From Vibrio xiamenensis (lineage in GTDB: Bacteria > Pseudomonadota > Gammaproteobacteria > Enterobacterales > Vibrionaceae): 64,000 nt of DNA. Location: contig NZ_FNDD01000012.1 in NCBI RefSeq assembly GCF_900100015.1, positions 79,987 to 143,986 on the forward strand, given 5' to 3'. This document shows positions 41,011 to 49,806 of this stretch, piece after piece (position 1 is the first letter of the stretch; each line of letters opens with the position of its first letter). Below the pieces are notes generated by a model. The model was given only the letters and a program-made list of their open reading frames with translations, was not told the origin of the DNA and searched no databases. Both the position numbers and the translations under genes were made by a program.

Positions 41011-41391
41011 TTAAGAATGTTCTTCGTCGCCGATATCCGAGAGGTGTTCGATATTGCGATTGAGCAATTCATCGTTGCCCACGTTAAGCTGAACCAAGCG
41101 TTTGAGGTGGCTTAAACTTTCGATATCTATGTGGTCTATGCGCATCCGCAGCATGGCCCCGGATTGATCGACGATTTGGGTACTCATTGTCAGTTCGATT
41201 TCGCTGCCGGGCAGGGTAAAAAATACATCGATTAAATGCTCGTCGCTGAATTGAACATTGGGATCATCAACACTGAGCAGCAGACCATGCAGCGAAATGT
41301 CTTTGACTTGCCCAAAGCACTGTTTGCTGCCCTGTTCAAGTGTGGCAATCGCGTGATAGACAATACGGGAAAATTGGCGTCTTTCTCTCAT
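41011..41391 (-). CDS. plzA: PilZ-domain c-di-GMP-binding protein (PlzA-like)
   Basis: A 126-residue single-domain PilZ protein. I place the start at ATG 41391 (GAGG 7 bases upstream), so the N-terminus is MRERRQFSR, carrying the RR-x3-R c-di-GMP motif at 4-9; the second motif D-x-S-x-x-G is at 31-36 (DISLHG). The frame could extend upstream to 41490 but without a typical ribosome-binding site. From memory V. cholerae PlzA (VC0697) sits at this place between tyrA and ettA. It would be an effector for c-di-GMP made by enzymes such as MbaA. Confidence 0.82.
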   Translation of the reverse strand: MRERRQFSRIVYHAIATLEQGSKQCFGQVKDISLHGLLLSVDDPNVQFSDEHLIDVFFTLPGSEIELTMSTQIVDQSGAMLRMRIDHIDIESLSHLKRLVQLNVGNDELLNRNIEHLSDIGDEEHS

Positions 41392-41488
41392 TTTCTGACC
41401 TCGACATTTTTCCCTAAAGCGTAGCAAAAGAATCATACCTAAGAGTGAGCTATCGGTGATTGGCTCGCAAAATTGTGTGGTGAATAAC

Positions 41489-41516
41489 ATAAAAAAAGCC
41501 GCTGAAATCAGCGGCC
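41489..41516 (-). terminator. rho-independent terminator after ettA
   Basis: On the minus strand GGCCGCTG pairs with CAGCGGC(T) around ATTT, followed by seven T. It lies between the ettA stop and the PilZ gene. Confidence 0.85.
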
Positions 41517-41549
41517 TTGTCGTTGTTTAAGGTTCGATTGCGAATACGC

Positions 41550-43217
41550 TTACTTGGCAATACGTTTGTATTTGATGCGGTGTGGTTCAGCCGCTTCAGG
41601 ACCAAGAGTTTTCTTCAGCCAATCCATGTATTCGGTGTAGTTACCTTCGTAGAAGTTTACTTGGCCTTCATCACGGTAGTCGATGATGTGCGTTGCGATA
41701 CGGTCAAGGAACCAACGGTCGTGTGAGATAACCATGGCACAGCCAGGGAATTCAAGTAGGGCTTCTTCAAGCGCACGCAGCGTTTCAACATCGAGGTCGT
41801 TGGTTGGTTCGTCGAGTAGCAATACGTTGCCGCCGGCTTTAAGCAGTTTTGCCAAGTGGACACGGTTACGCTCACCACCGGATAGCTCACCAATCACTTT
41901 TTGTTGATCCGAACCTTTGAAGTTAAAGCGCGAGCAGTATGCACGAGCCGGAATTTCAAAGTTGTTGATCTTAATGATGTCAGCGCCTTCAGAGATCTCT
42001 TGGAATACAGTGTTTTTGTCATTCATTGAATCACGGAACTGATCCACTGATGCCAATTTCACGGTATCGCCCATTTCGATGCTGCCGGAGTCTGGCTGTT
42101 CAACGCCACTTAACATCTTGAATAGAGTTGATTTACCTGCACCGTTGGCACCGATAATGCCGACAATAGCGCCTTTTGGCATGCTGAATGACAGATCATC
42201 GATCAGCACACGACCATCAAATGACTTGGTTAAGTTTTTCACGTCAACCACTTTGTCACCTAGACGCTCACCTGGCGGAATAAACAGCTCATTGGTTTCA
42301 TTACGTTTCTGATGATCAGAGCTTTGTAGTTCTTCAAAGCGCGCCATACGTGCTTTAGATTTTGCTTGGCGACCTTTAGGGTTTTTACGTACCCATTCAA
42401 GCTCTTTCTCGATGGTCTTTTGACGTGCGCTTTCTTGCGAGGCTTCTTGTTGTAGACGAGCATCTTTTTGCTCTAGCCAAGAAGTATAGTTACCTTCCCA
42501 AGGAATACCTTCACCACGGTCAAGTTCCAAAATCCAGCCCGCCGCGTTATCTAGGAAGTAACGGTCGTGGGTGATCGCAACCACAGTGCCGGTGTAATCC
42601 ACCAAGAAGCGTTCTAGCCATGCAACAGACTCGGCATCCAAGTGGTTGGTTGGTTCGTCAAGCAATAGCATGTCTGGTTTTTCAAGCAGCAGACGACAAA
42701 TCGCGACACGGCGACGTTCACCACCAGACAGGTGTTGGATTTTTTGGTCCCACTCAGGAAGACGCAGTGCGTTTGCTGCGCGTTCAAGGGTGTTTTCTAG
42801 GTTATGACCATCTTTAGCTTGGATCAGAGCTTCCAGCTCACCTTGCTCTTTGGCAAGCGCGTCAAAGTCTGCATCGGCTTCTGCATAAGCTGCGTATACT
42901 GCATCAAGGCGTTTTAGCGCATCAGCTACATCAGAAACGGCTTCTTCAACAACTTCACGAACGGTCTTAGATTCATCCAGTACAGGCTCTTGCGGTAGGT
43001 AGCCGACATTAAGGCCTGGTTGCGGACGCGCTTCACCATCAATGTCGGTATCGATACCGGCCATGATGCGTAGCAGGGTCGATTTACCCGCACCGTTAAG
43101 ACCTAAAACGCCGATTTTCGCGCCAGGGAAAAAGCTTAAAGAAATGTCCTTCAGGATTTGACGCTTAGGTGGCACGATTTTGCTCACCCGCGACATGGTA
43201 TATACGTATTCAGCCAT
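41550..43217 (-). CDS. ettA: energy-dependent translational throttle protein EttA (ABC-F)
   Basis: EttA is an ABC-F ATPase binding the ribosomal E site and gating the first peptide bond according to ATP/ADP. The 555 residues (E. coli 555) hold two ABC modules: Walker A GLNGAGKST near 39-47 with LSGGERRRV and DEPTNHLDAES, a linker around 240-310, then GANGAGKST, LSGGERNRV and DEPTNDLD. No membrane segment is present. Confidence 0.96.
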   Translation of the reverse strand: MAEYVYTMSRVSKIVPPKRQILKDISLSFFPGAKIGVLGLNGAGKSTLLRIMAGIDTDIDGEARPQPGLNVGYLPQEPVLDESKTVREVVEEAVSDVADALKRLDAVYAAYAEADADFDALAKEQGELEALIQAKDGHNLENTLERAANALRLPEWDQKIQHLSGGERRRVAICRLLLEKPDMLLLDEPTNHLDAESVAWLERFLVDYTGTVVAITHDRYFLDNAAGWILELDRGEGIPWEGNYTSWLEQKDARLQQEASQESARQKTIEKELEWVRKNPKGRQAKSKARMARFEELQSSDHQKRNETNELFIPPGERLGDKVVDVKNLTKSFDGRVLIDDLSFSMPKGAIVGIIGANGAGKSTLFKMLSGVEQPDSGSIEMGDTVKLASVDQFRDSMNDKNTVFQEISEGADIIKINNFEIPARAYCSRFNFKGSDQQKVIGELSGGERNRVHLAKLLKAGGNVLLLDEPTNDLDVETLRALEEALLEFPGCAMVISHDRWFLDRIATHIIDYRDEGQVNFYEGNYTEYMDWLKKTLGPEAAEPHRIKYKRIAK

Positions 43218-43346
43218 CGCCGATCGTTCCTAAATTGTCTGTTTGAAAGTCAAAGTGGTCAGCATTTTAACTCATAAAACCGCGATTTGTTAACCGCCAA
43301 TCGACCGAGATAAGATTTATTCGCAACATCAATGAAAATAACTGCT

Positions 43347-43386
43347 TTTGATTAATCAAAGCGTCAGTTATGTCACGCTTGCGTGA
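43347..43386. promoter_or_regulatory. two palindromes in the ettA-slt promoter region
   Basis: TTTGATTAATCAAA at 43347-43360 is a perfect 14-bp palindrome. TCACGC-TT-GCGTGA at 43373-43386 is a second dyad. They lie between the divergent starts of ettA and slt and look like protein-binding sites; the regulator is not identified. Confidence 0.4.
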
Positions 43387-43482
43387 AATTATTCGGAAAC
43401 GGGCTTAGACACTTTACACACTTGCTTAGAATAAGCCTTAATGGATGAGCATTCACAAGAACATGAGCAACAAGGATCATTG

Positions 43483-45432
43483 ATGACTCCACGTAATCCT
43501 TCGCGCCCGCAACGCTTTCTAGCAGGTTTATGCACGTTAATTTGCGGCGCTACGATTCCTTTTTCTACCCAAGCACTTGATATTAAACAGCAGCGTGAGC
43601 GCTATGATGAAGCGCAGACGATGCTCGACAACCGCCAAGTTGAGCAGTACCAAGCGATGCGTTCTGAAATCGCGAGTTACCCATTAACGCCCTATATCGA
43701 CTATCGAGCGTTTTTAGTTGATATTGGTGAGCGCTCGCCAAACGAGGTGAAGCAGTTTATCGCCAAGCATCAGGATTTCCCGTTTGCGAATCGCGTTGGT
43801 GCTCGTTATCTATTGAGTCTTGCCTCTGATAAAAAGTGGTCGACATTTTTGCAGTATCAAGACCACGAACCGACTGGCGAAACTTACCAATGTCATTACT
43901 ACACTGCACAATATCAGGTTGGCGATAAAAAGCTTGCCTATCAAGGTGCGGAAAAACTTTGGTTGAGCGGTCATAGTGTCTCGAATGCTTGTGACGATCT
44001 ATTTTCGGCTTGGCAAAAAGCCGGGCTTCGCAGTGACAAACTGATTCTGGCGCGCATGGTTAAAGCCTTTGAAGGGCGTAACGCTAGCCTGATGCGTTAT
44101 CTGCAAAAACAGATCAAAGGTGACAAAGCTCAGCGTCAAGCTAAGGCGATGATTGATTTGTTCAATAAGCCAAGTAGTGTCGCGACATTTGCTAAACAAT
44201 CGCCGCAAAGTGCGTTTTATCGTCAGCAAACCTATTTGGCGATGCGCGCTTTGACGCGCAGTGATGTGGAGAAAGCACAGCAGGTGTTTGCCAGCGTGGT
44301 GAAATCACAAGGTTTCTCTGCTGCTCAGCAGCAAAAAATGGCCGATTATATTGGTTATTATTCGATGAATACCGATTCTGCGTCACTTGCAGCCTGGCGT
44401 GATAAAGCGGTCAAAACCACCAAAGATTCAGCGCTGATTGAGCGTCGTATTCGCTTAGCGATCCAAAATCAAGATTGGCATGACGTCAATGATTGGATTG
44501 GGCGCCTGCCAGATGTTGAGCAAATGGAAAATCGCTGGCAATACTGGCATGGCCGCGCAGATATTGCGCTTGGTTATCCAACTAAAGGTCAGCAGCGCTT
44601 GAAGAAAATCATTGGTCAGCGCAATTTCTACAGTGTTGCGGCTGCCTCAGCGATTCATCAATCCATCCACTATCCGGTGGAAACCTTAACCCTTGATAAA
44701 GCGAAGGTTGCGCCATATACCGCGTCACTGGCGCGTATTGATGAGCTGATTGCTCGTGATAAAATCGCCGCTGCGAAAAGTGAGTGGCAGTGGCTATTGC
44801 GCTCGGTTGAATCGGCTCAGGACAAAGAAATGCTTGCGGCCTACGCAGCGAGCCAACATTGGCATCACTTAACCGTAACCGCCAGTATTCAAGCCAAACT
44901 GTGGGATCATTTAGAGCTGCGTTTTCCAGCTGCTCACCAATGGTGGTTTGATTTTTACGGCGAGAAAACCGGCATTAATCCCATCACCTTGATGTCGCTG
45001 GCGCGTCAAGAAAGTGCGTTTGACTCCGAAGCGCGATCGCCTGTTGGCGCGCGAGGGTTAATGCAGATCATGCCCGCTACCGCTAAATACACGGCGCGTA
45101 AATATAAGCTTGAGTATCAAAGCAGCGATGAGCTGTTTGATGTCGGCAAAAACATCGAGATTGGTAGCAACTACTTAAAAGGTTTATTGCAGCAATACGA
45201 TAACAATCGAATTTTTGCATTTGCTGCGTATAATGCTGGACCAAACAGAGTAAAAACTTGGCGCGAACGTACCCAAGGAAAACTCGATGCATACGCGTTC
45301 ATTGAAGCGATTCCGTTCAATGAAACTCGAGGTTACGTGCAAAATATTTTGATGTTTGAAACCTATTATCGCGATTTGCTGGGAGTGGACGGGACGTTCC
45401 TCAATCAACATGAGATCAATACCAAGTATTGA
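43483..45432 (+). CDS. slt: soluble lytic murein transglycosylase
   Basis: Slt70 cleaves peptidoglycan to 1,6-anhydromuropeptides in the periplasm, feeding the NagZ-AnmK-MurQ pathway. I prefer ATG 43483 (AAGGA 6 bases upstream), which gives a proper signal peptide ending FSTQA; ATG 43441 would add 14 polar residues. A long alpha-helical superhelix precedes the catalytic domain with the active glutamate in ARQESAFDSEARS, followed by GARGLMQIMPATA and FAAYNAGPNRV. About 649 residues. trpR follows by 9 bases. Confidence 0.95.
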   Translation: MTPRNPSRPQRFLAGLCTLICGATIPFSTQALDIKQQRERYDEAQTMLDNRQVEQYQAMRSEIASYPLTPYIDYRAFLVDIGERSPNEVKQFIAKHQDFPFANRVGARYLLSLASDKKWSTFLQYQDHEPTGETYQCHYYTAQYQVGDKKLAYQGAEKLWLSGHSVSNACDDLFSAWQKAGLRSDKLILARMVKAFEGRNASLMRYLQKQIKGDKAQRQAKAMIDLFNKPSSVATFAKQSPQSAFYRQQTYLAMRALTRSDVEKAQQVFASVVKSQGFSAAQQQKMADYIGYYSMNTDSASLAAWRDKAVKTTKDSALIERRIRLAIQNQDWHDVNDWIGRLPDVEQMENRWQYWHGRADIALGYPTKGQQRLKKIIGQRNFYSVAAASAIHQSIHYPVETLTLDKAKVAPYTASLARIDELIARDKIAAAKSEWQWLLRSVESAQDKEMLAAYAASQHWHHLTVTASIQAKLWDHLELRFPAAHQWWFDFYGEKTGINPITLMSLARQESAFDSEARSPVGARGLMQIMPATAKYTARKYKLEYQSSDELFDVGKNIEIGSNYLKGLLQQYDNNRIFAFAAYNAGPNRVKTWRERTQGKLDAYAFIEAIPFNETRGYVQNILMFETYYRDLLGVDGTFLNQHEINTKY

Positions 45433-45441
45433 GTAGGAACT

Positions 45442-45732
45442 ATGTCACAGCAACCTGAGTACACTGACTGGCAACAGATTGTCGATTTAATCAAACACAG
45501 TGTCGATAGCGAACAGCACAACATGCTATTGACCATGCTGTTAACGGCAGACGAACGTGAGGCGCTCATCGCCCGAGTGAATATCTTTAACGAATTGCTT
45601 AAAGGTGAGTTGTCTCAACGGCAAATCAGTCAGATGCTTGGCGTGGGTGTGGCTACCATCACTCGTGGCTCAAATGAGCTAAAATCGCGCAGTGATGAAG
45701 AAAAACAGCTGTTGGAAAAACTGCTGGGTTGA
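45442..45732 (+). CDS. trpR: trp operon repressor
   Basis: TrpR is a tryptophan-dependent repressor. The 96 residues contain the helix-turn-helix ELSQRQISQMLGVGVATITRGSNELK at about 53-78, the family signature, and LTADEREALIARV. Slightly shorter than E. coli TrpR (108). Its position directly after slt is as in E. coli. Confidence 0.95.
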   Translation: MSQQPEYTDWQQIVDLIKHSVDSEQHNMLLTMLLTADEREALIARVNIFNELLKGELSQRQISQMLGVGVATITRGSNELKSRSDEEKQLLEKLLG

Positions 45733-45745
45733 TTTGAAAACCATT

Positions 45746-45776
45746 AAAAAAGAGCGTGAAAACGCTCTTTTTTTTG
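45746..45776. terminator. terminator between trpR and yjjX
   Basis: AAAAGAGCGT pairs with ACGCTCTTTT around GAAA, with A and T runs, so it can act for both convergent genes. Confidence 0.9.
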
Positions 45777-45801
45777 TGCCTGATTTAAGATCAGCGACTG
45801 A

Positions 45802-46335
45802 TCATAAGTTCGCGGGAAAGTGCTCTGGATTGATAAACGGAATCAGTGCCAGAATCAACGCTTGATGATACACCGAGCTGCGCGTGAGCTGGTTGTGAGT
45901 CAGAAGACCAATCGCGCCGCCTTTTTGTTTGATATTTTCGGTGGCAAACACTTCGTCCATTACATCGCCAAGTTCGTTGGCATCGGCCAGTTTTTCAATT
46001 ACCACCGGCGGTAGGCTTAAACTTGCCGAGCGCGATTCGCCGCGTTGATGGTGAGTTTCCACCACCATCCAAGCAAACGTCATATTGTTTTCAATTCCCG
46101 CTTCTAACCCGACGTAAAAATCGCCATTCGGCTCGGCTCGCTTGGCGTTACGTACCCGGTTGCGTGCTCCCGCGAGCGTTTCTGTATCACTCATTGGTTG
46201 GTCAGCGACTTCACTGGCGACGCTGACGCCTTTAAATTCAAAACCTTGATGAGAGAAGGTGCTCTCAAAGGCGCTTTGTACCGCGGCGATTTTGGCTGGG
46301 TTAAGCGAAGCGATAATCACTGTCTGGCTTGTCAT
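45802..46335 (-). CDS. yjjX: inosine/xanthosine triphosphatase (YjjX family)
   Basis: A house-cleaning phosphatase that removes ITP and XTP from the nucleotide pool. The 177 residues begin VIIASLNPAKIAAVQSAF and contain ETLAGARNRV, DFYVGLEAGIE and LTRSSVYHQALILAL, all diagnostic. ATG 46335 is preceded by GGAGCC. Its first 35 bases overlap the 3' end of mbaA, so it is probably translationally coupled to nspS-mbaA. Confidence 0.93.
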   Translation of the reverse strand: MTSQTVIIASLNPAKIAAVQSAFESTFSHQGFEFKGVSVASEVADQPMSDTETLAGARNRVRNAKRAEPNGDFYVGLEAGIENNMTFAWMVVETHHQRGESRSASLSLPPVVIEKLADANELGDVMDEVFATENIKQKGGAIGLLTHNQLTRSSVYHQALILALIPFINPEHFPANL

Positions 46336-48649
46336 TGGAGGCTCCTTGGCCGTTCATGTAGCGTAATTCAAGTTGTTCTATGGTCAATGGTACCGATAAC
46401 AGATTGCCTTGCAAATAGTCGCAGCCACTTTGACTTAGCCAATATTGCACATCGCGATTTTCAACCCCTTCGGCGGTCACGATCATCGACTGTGAATGGC
46501 AAAGAGCGACCAGAGGTTTGAGCACGTGGCGTTTGTTGGTTTTGATAAGAGTTGTGAGAAACTCGCGATCAAATTTGATTTTCTGTACCGGATATTCCAC
46601 CAGTTGAGTGATCGAAGTGTAACCTGACCCAAAATCGTCGATCGCCAATTTAAAGCCCATGGTTGAAAGATCATGCAGCAATGAATAGCTTTGTGAGTCG
46701 CTGGCAAAGGTTTCGGTGATCTCAAAATCTACGTTCGCTGGCGGCACTTGGTAAGCTTGCGCTAGATCGATGATGTATTTGGCCAGTTGCGCTGAATCTA
46801 GCTCTGCTGAAGACAGATTAATCGACAGGTCGACATTACAACCAAATATCGCACTTAGGCGCTGGAAGTCGGCAAAGGCGTTTTTGATTACCCAACGGTC
46901 AATTAAACCAAACATGCCGGTTTGTTCTGCGATAGGAATAAATTCGCCCGGAGCGACTTCGCCAAGGGTTGGCGAGTGCCAACGAATCAAAGATTCTACA
47001 CCGTAAATATGTTCGCCAACTTGGTCAAAATACGGTTGGTAGCAAAGCGAAAACTCAAGGTCAAAATCAGCGTTACGCAGTGCTTGTTCAAGGCGCGCGC
47101 GGCGGCGTACAGTTTTGTCCAGCTCTTGGGAATAGTGAGCGATTTGGTTTTTGCCAGCACGTTTAGCTTGGTACATCGCGGTATCCGCATTGGACAGCAA
47201 CTTGGTGATGTCGTCGGCATCGTCTGGATAGGCGGCAATCCCAATGCTCGCAGTGATAGGGAAATTGCTCAGTGGCGAGTCAGCGCCATGCTCGATGGGC
47301 TCCAAAATATCGTGCGCCAGCTTTTCAGCTATCACTCGTGTGTGGCTACTTGAGAGCAGAAATACCGCAAACTCATCCCCAGACAAACGAGCCGGTAAGC
47401 ATTGCAAGCTGTAGCGTCTTTGATAGAGAAAACTGAGCTTTTTAATGTGCTCAGCAAAATCGACCAGTAGCGAGTCGCCAAGATGGTGACCGTATTTATC
47501 GTTGACGTACTTAAAGTTATCTAAGTCGATATACAAAATCCACGCGGTGCAGGGATTCATATTGGCGGTGAGCTTTTCTTTAAGGTGTTGCTGGAATTGA
47601 TAGCGGTTCGCCAGTTGGGTTAAGTGGTCATTTTCCGCCATCGCCTTGGTTTTTTGGTAGCTGGAATTGAGTTCGTTGTACATATTATGTACTCGAACAG
47701 AGAGGCGGCCAATTTCGTCATTCGAAGCGATTTTCTGAATGTTACCACGTTGATTTTGCTCGACTTCTTTCAATTGACGATCAAGGTTGGTGATCGGTCG
47801 AATCACACGTTGGTAGAGCAAATACAAAAGAATAAACAGGGTCACGGTCGCCGACACACCGTAAGACAACATCAGTTTTCTCTCGATACCTTTGAGTTCA
47901 TTTTTCAACAGGTACTGGGCCGGAGAAAGGACCGCGTATAAGTTTGGCATTAGCTCAACCGATTGAGTAATACCTTGGTTGTGTACTGGCTTATTGGCGA
48001 AATATAAGCTGGTGTCGTTTTCGTATTCGACTTTTTCCCGCAGCGTATCAAACTGCTGGAGTGCGAGATACACCACCACAAAATACACCTGATCACGATT
48101 GTAGCTCAGTGGTGTGGTGAGGGTTTTTTTATCCAGCACATCGTAACGGATCAATGCACTTTGCCCCAGACTATCGTGGGAAAACACCAAGTTTGATGTC
48201 GTTTTGTTGTTTGAGTAGTCGGCGGCAACCTGAGACAGAACTTGTGGATCGGCTTTCGCAAATGGATCGTCTTGATTATCGGAATAAAACAGCACTTTTT
48301 GTTTGCTGTTCAAAATCGCGATCGAGACCTTGCCTTGACCGTTATGATGCAGGGCATTAATGGTTTGCTGCAGGTTTTCGTACAGATCAAGCTCACTGTA
48401 TGGATTGCTTCGTTGACGCAGGTAATGCTGCACGATATCGCTTTGAGTTAGCGTCAAGGAATAACTATTAAGCGTGGCGACCGATTGGCGAAAATGTCCG
48501 GCCAGTTTTTCCATGGTTAATTGCAAGTAACTGCATTCGCGTTTGATTAATGAATCTTTTTGACTGTAGTAAATACTGTAGCTGGAAATAACCGAGCTCA
48601 GAAGAATCACCGGGGTGACTAATAACAGCACTCTAGTGTTGAGTTTCAT
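46301..48649 (-). CDS. mbaA: c-di-GMP enzyme MbaA (GGDEF-EAL), partner of NspS
   Basis: In V. cholerae MbaA is an inner-membrane enzyme that makes or degrades c-di-GMP depending on NspS binding norspermidine or spermidine. The 782 residues show TM segments at about 7-29 and 258-285, a periplasmic region between, HAMP, a GGDEF domain with the variant SGDEF, and an EAL domain with the variant ESL in VESLIRWHSP. Other EAL catalytic residues are present: ITET, IDDFGSGY, KIKFD, AEGVE, DYLQG. It overlaps nspS by 17 bases and yjjX by 35. Confidence 0.94.
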   Translation of the reverse strand: MKLNTRVLLLVTPVILLSSVISSYSIYYSQKDSLIKRECSYLQLTMEKLAGHFRQSVATLNSYSLTLTQSDIVQHYLRQRSNPYSELDLYENLQQTINALHHNGQGKVSIAILNSKQKVLFYSDNQDDPFAKADPQVLSQVAADYSNNKTTSNLVFSHDSLGQSALIRYDVLDKKTLTTPLSYNRDQVYFVVVYLALQQFDTLREKVEYENDTSLYFANKPVHNQGITQSVELMPNLYAVLSPAQYLLKNELKGIERKLMLSYGVSATVTLFILLYLLYQRVIRPITNLDRQLKEVEQNQRGNIQKIASNDEIGRLSVRVHNMYNELNSSYQKTKAMAENDHLTQLANRYQFQQHLKEKLTANMNPCTAWILYIDLDNFKYVNDKYGHHLGDSLLVDFAEHIKKLSFLYQRRYSLQCLPARLSGDEFAVFLLSSSHTRVIAEKLAHDILEPIEHGADSPLSNFPITASIGIAAYPDDADDITKLLSNADTAMYQAKRAGKNQIAHYSQELDKTVRRRARLEQALRNADFDLEFSLCYQPYFDQVGEHIYGVESLIRWHSPTLGEVAPGEFIPIAEQTGMFGLIDRWVIKNAFADFQRLSAIFGCNVDLSINLSSAELDSAQLAKYIIDLAQAYQVPPANVDFEITETFASDSQSYSLLHDLSTMGFKLAIDDFGSGYTSITQLVEYPVQKIKFDREFLTTLIKTNKRHVLKPLVALCHSQSMIVTAEGVENRDVQYWLSQSGCDYLQGNLLSVPLTIEQLELRYMNGQGASNDKPDSDYRFA

Positions 48650-49676
48650 GATCTTTAAGGAGTTTATGTATTATTTTTGCCCTTAAATTGATGTTATTTG
48701 CTGACAATCCTGTGTCTATGAGTCCGTGTCCGGTAAGAATCTGTTCAGGAAATAGCGTCGAATCATTTAAATACCAATCGGGCATCAATTTTAGAGCGCT
48801 TAAATTCGGTGTCGCAGCCCGTACATATTGGGCATTCTCGGCCGCGACCTGAGGTGTAGAAAGATATTCGAGCAGAGCTTTTGCCTGCTGTTTATTTTTA
48901 GAATGTTTATTAATCGCCATGCAATCAACCCAAATATAGGGTTCACCTTTAGGCACGACATAACCCCAAATGGGTTTATCCATGTAGCGATTCAAGGCGT
49001 AATTATCACCGCTGTACGCCATTGCGATCGAAATATCTTCGACATCAGCATGGCTGCGGACATAACTCAAAATATATTCAAATGAAGCGATATTGGGTAA
49101 AGCGGCTTGCATGGTGGAATAGGCTTGATGCAGATCGTTGGCGTTATCGGTAATCGGTGATAATCCCAAGCTGCTTAAAGCTGGAAGCAGTGTTTCAACC
49201 GTATCGGTAATCATACCCACATGACCGCGCAGTTCTGGTGCTGGGCTGAGAAATTCGGCCCATGTTTGCGGTGGATTTGAAATACGATCTTTACGATAAG
49301 TAATGCCGACGTTACCCCAAAAATAAGGTATCGCATAACGTCCGCAAGCTTGATTCCATTTCGGCGCATTATTTTGAGTATTTTGCAGAGTTGACAGATC
49401 ATCAAACGCACCTAAATCACCGTAAAGTTTAGCGGAGATGTTATCGAGTACGATAATGTCGAAAGGCAACTGCGGGCTATTCATCATCAACAGATTACGT
49501 TCGTCGTCGTTATCAAAATTAGAGATTTTGATCTCTTGGTTGTTGAGAGTTTGCCACTTATGGGCTACGTGTGGAGACAGGGAGTCTTCCCACATGTAAA
49601 TGTTGATTGGAGGAGGTTCAGCGCGACCAAAAGCGCTGAATAAACAACAAATAGCAACCGGAAAACTGGCTCTCAT
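48633..49676 (-). CDS. nspS: periplasmic norspermidine sensor NspS
   Basis: A PotD-like polyamine-binding protein that signals to MbaA instead of feeding a transporter. The 347 residues begin with a signal peptide (about 1-18, ending FGRA) and continue PPPINIYMWEDSLSP, as in spermidine/norspermidine-binding proteins; no ABC permease or ATPase gene is adjacent. The stop overlaps the mbaA start, so the pair is co-translated. High norspermidine promotes biofilm through this pair in V. cholerae. Confidence 0.93.
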   Translation of the reverse strand: MRASFPVAICCLFSAFGRAEPPPINIYMWEDSLSPHVAHKWQTLNNQEIKISNFDNDDERNLLMMNSPQLPFDIIVLDNISAKLYGDLGAFDDLSTLQNTQNNAPKWNQACGRYAIPYFWGNVGITYRKDRISNPPQTWAEFLSPAPELRGHVGMITDTVETLLPALSSLGLSPITDNANDLHQAYSTMQAALPNIASFEYILSYVRSHADVEDISIAMAYSGDNYALNRYMDKPIWGYVVPKGEPYIWVDCMAINKHSKNKQQAKALLEYLSTPQVAAENAQYVRAATPNLSALKLMPDWYLNDSTLFPEQILTGHGLIDTGLSANNINLRAKIIHKLLKDHETQH

Positions 49677-49806
49677 AACTGCATTTGGGTATTTATTAGA
49701 CGCGTTAAGATAGCAGCTTCTTATTTACAAACAACCCTAATTTATAAATTTAATGAATAAATTAGGGTCGTCTCATTTTTGTTATGAAATATATGCTATG
49801 CGGTAT

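Noticed and set aside
49734..49770. CCCTAATTTAT...AATAAATTAGGG inverted repeat as the pheA terminator
   Set aside because: The stem is AT-rich and not followed by a convincing T run on the minus strand. It may be a weak terminator or an operator of nspS, so I did not list it as a feature.
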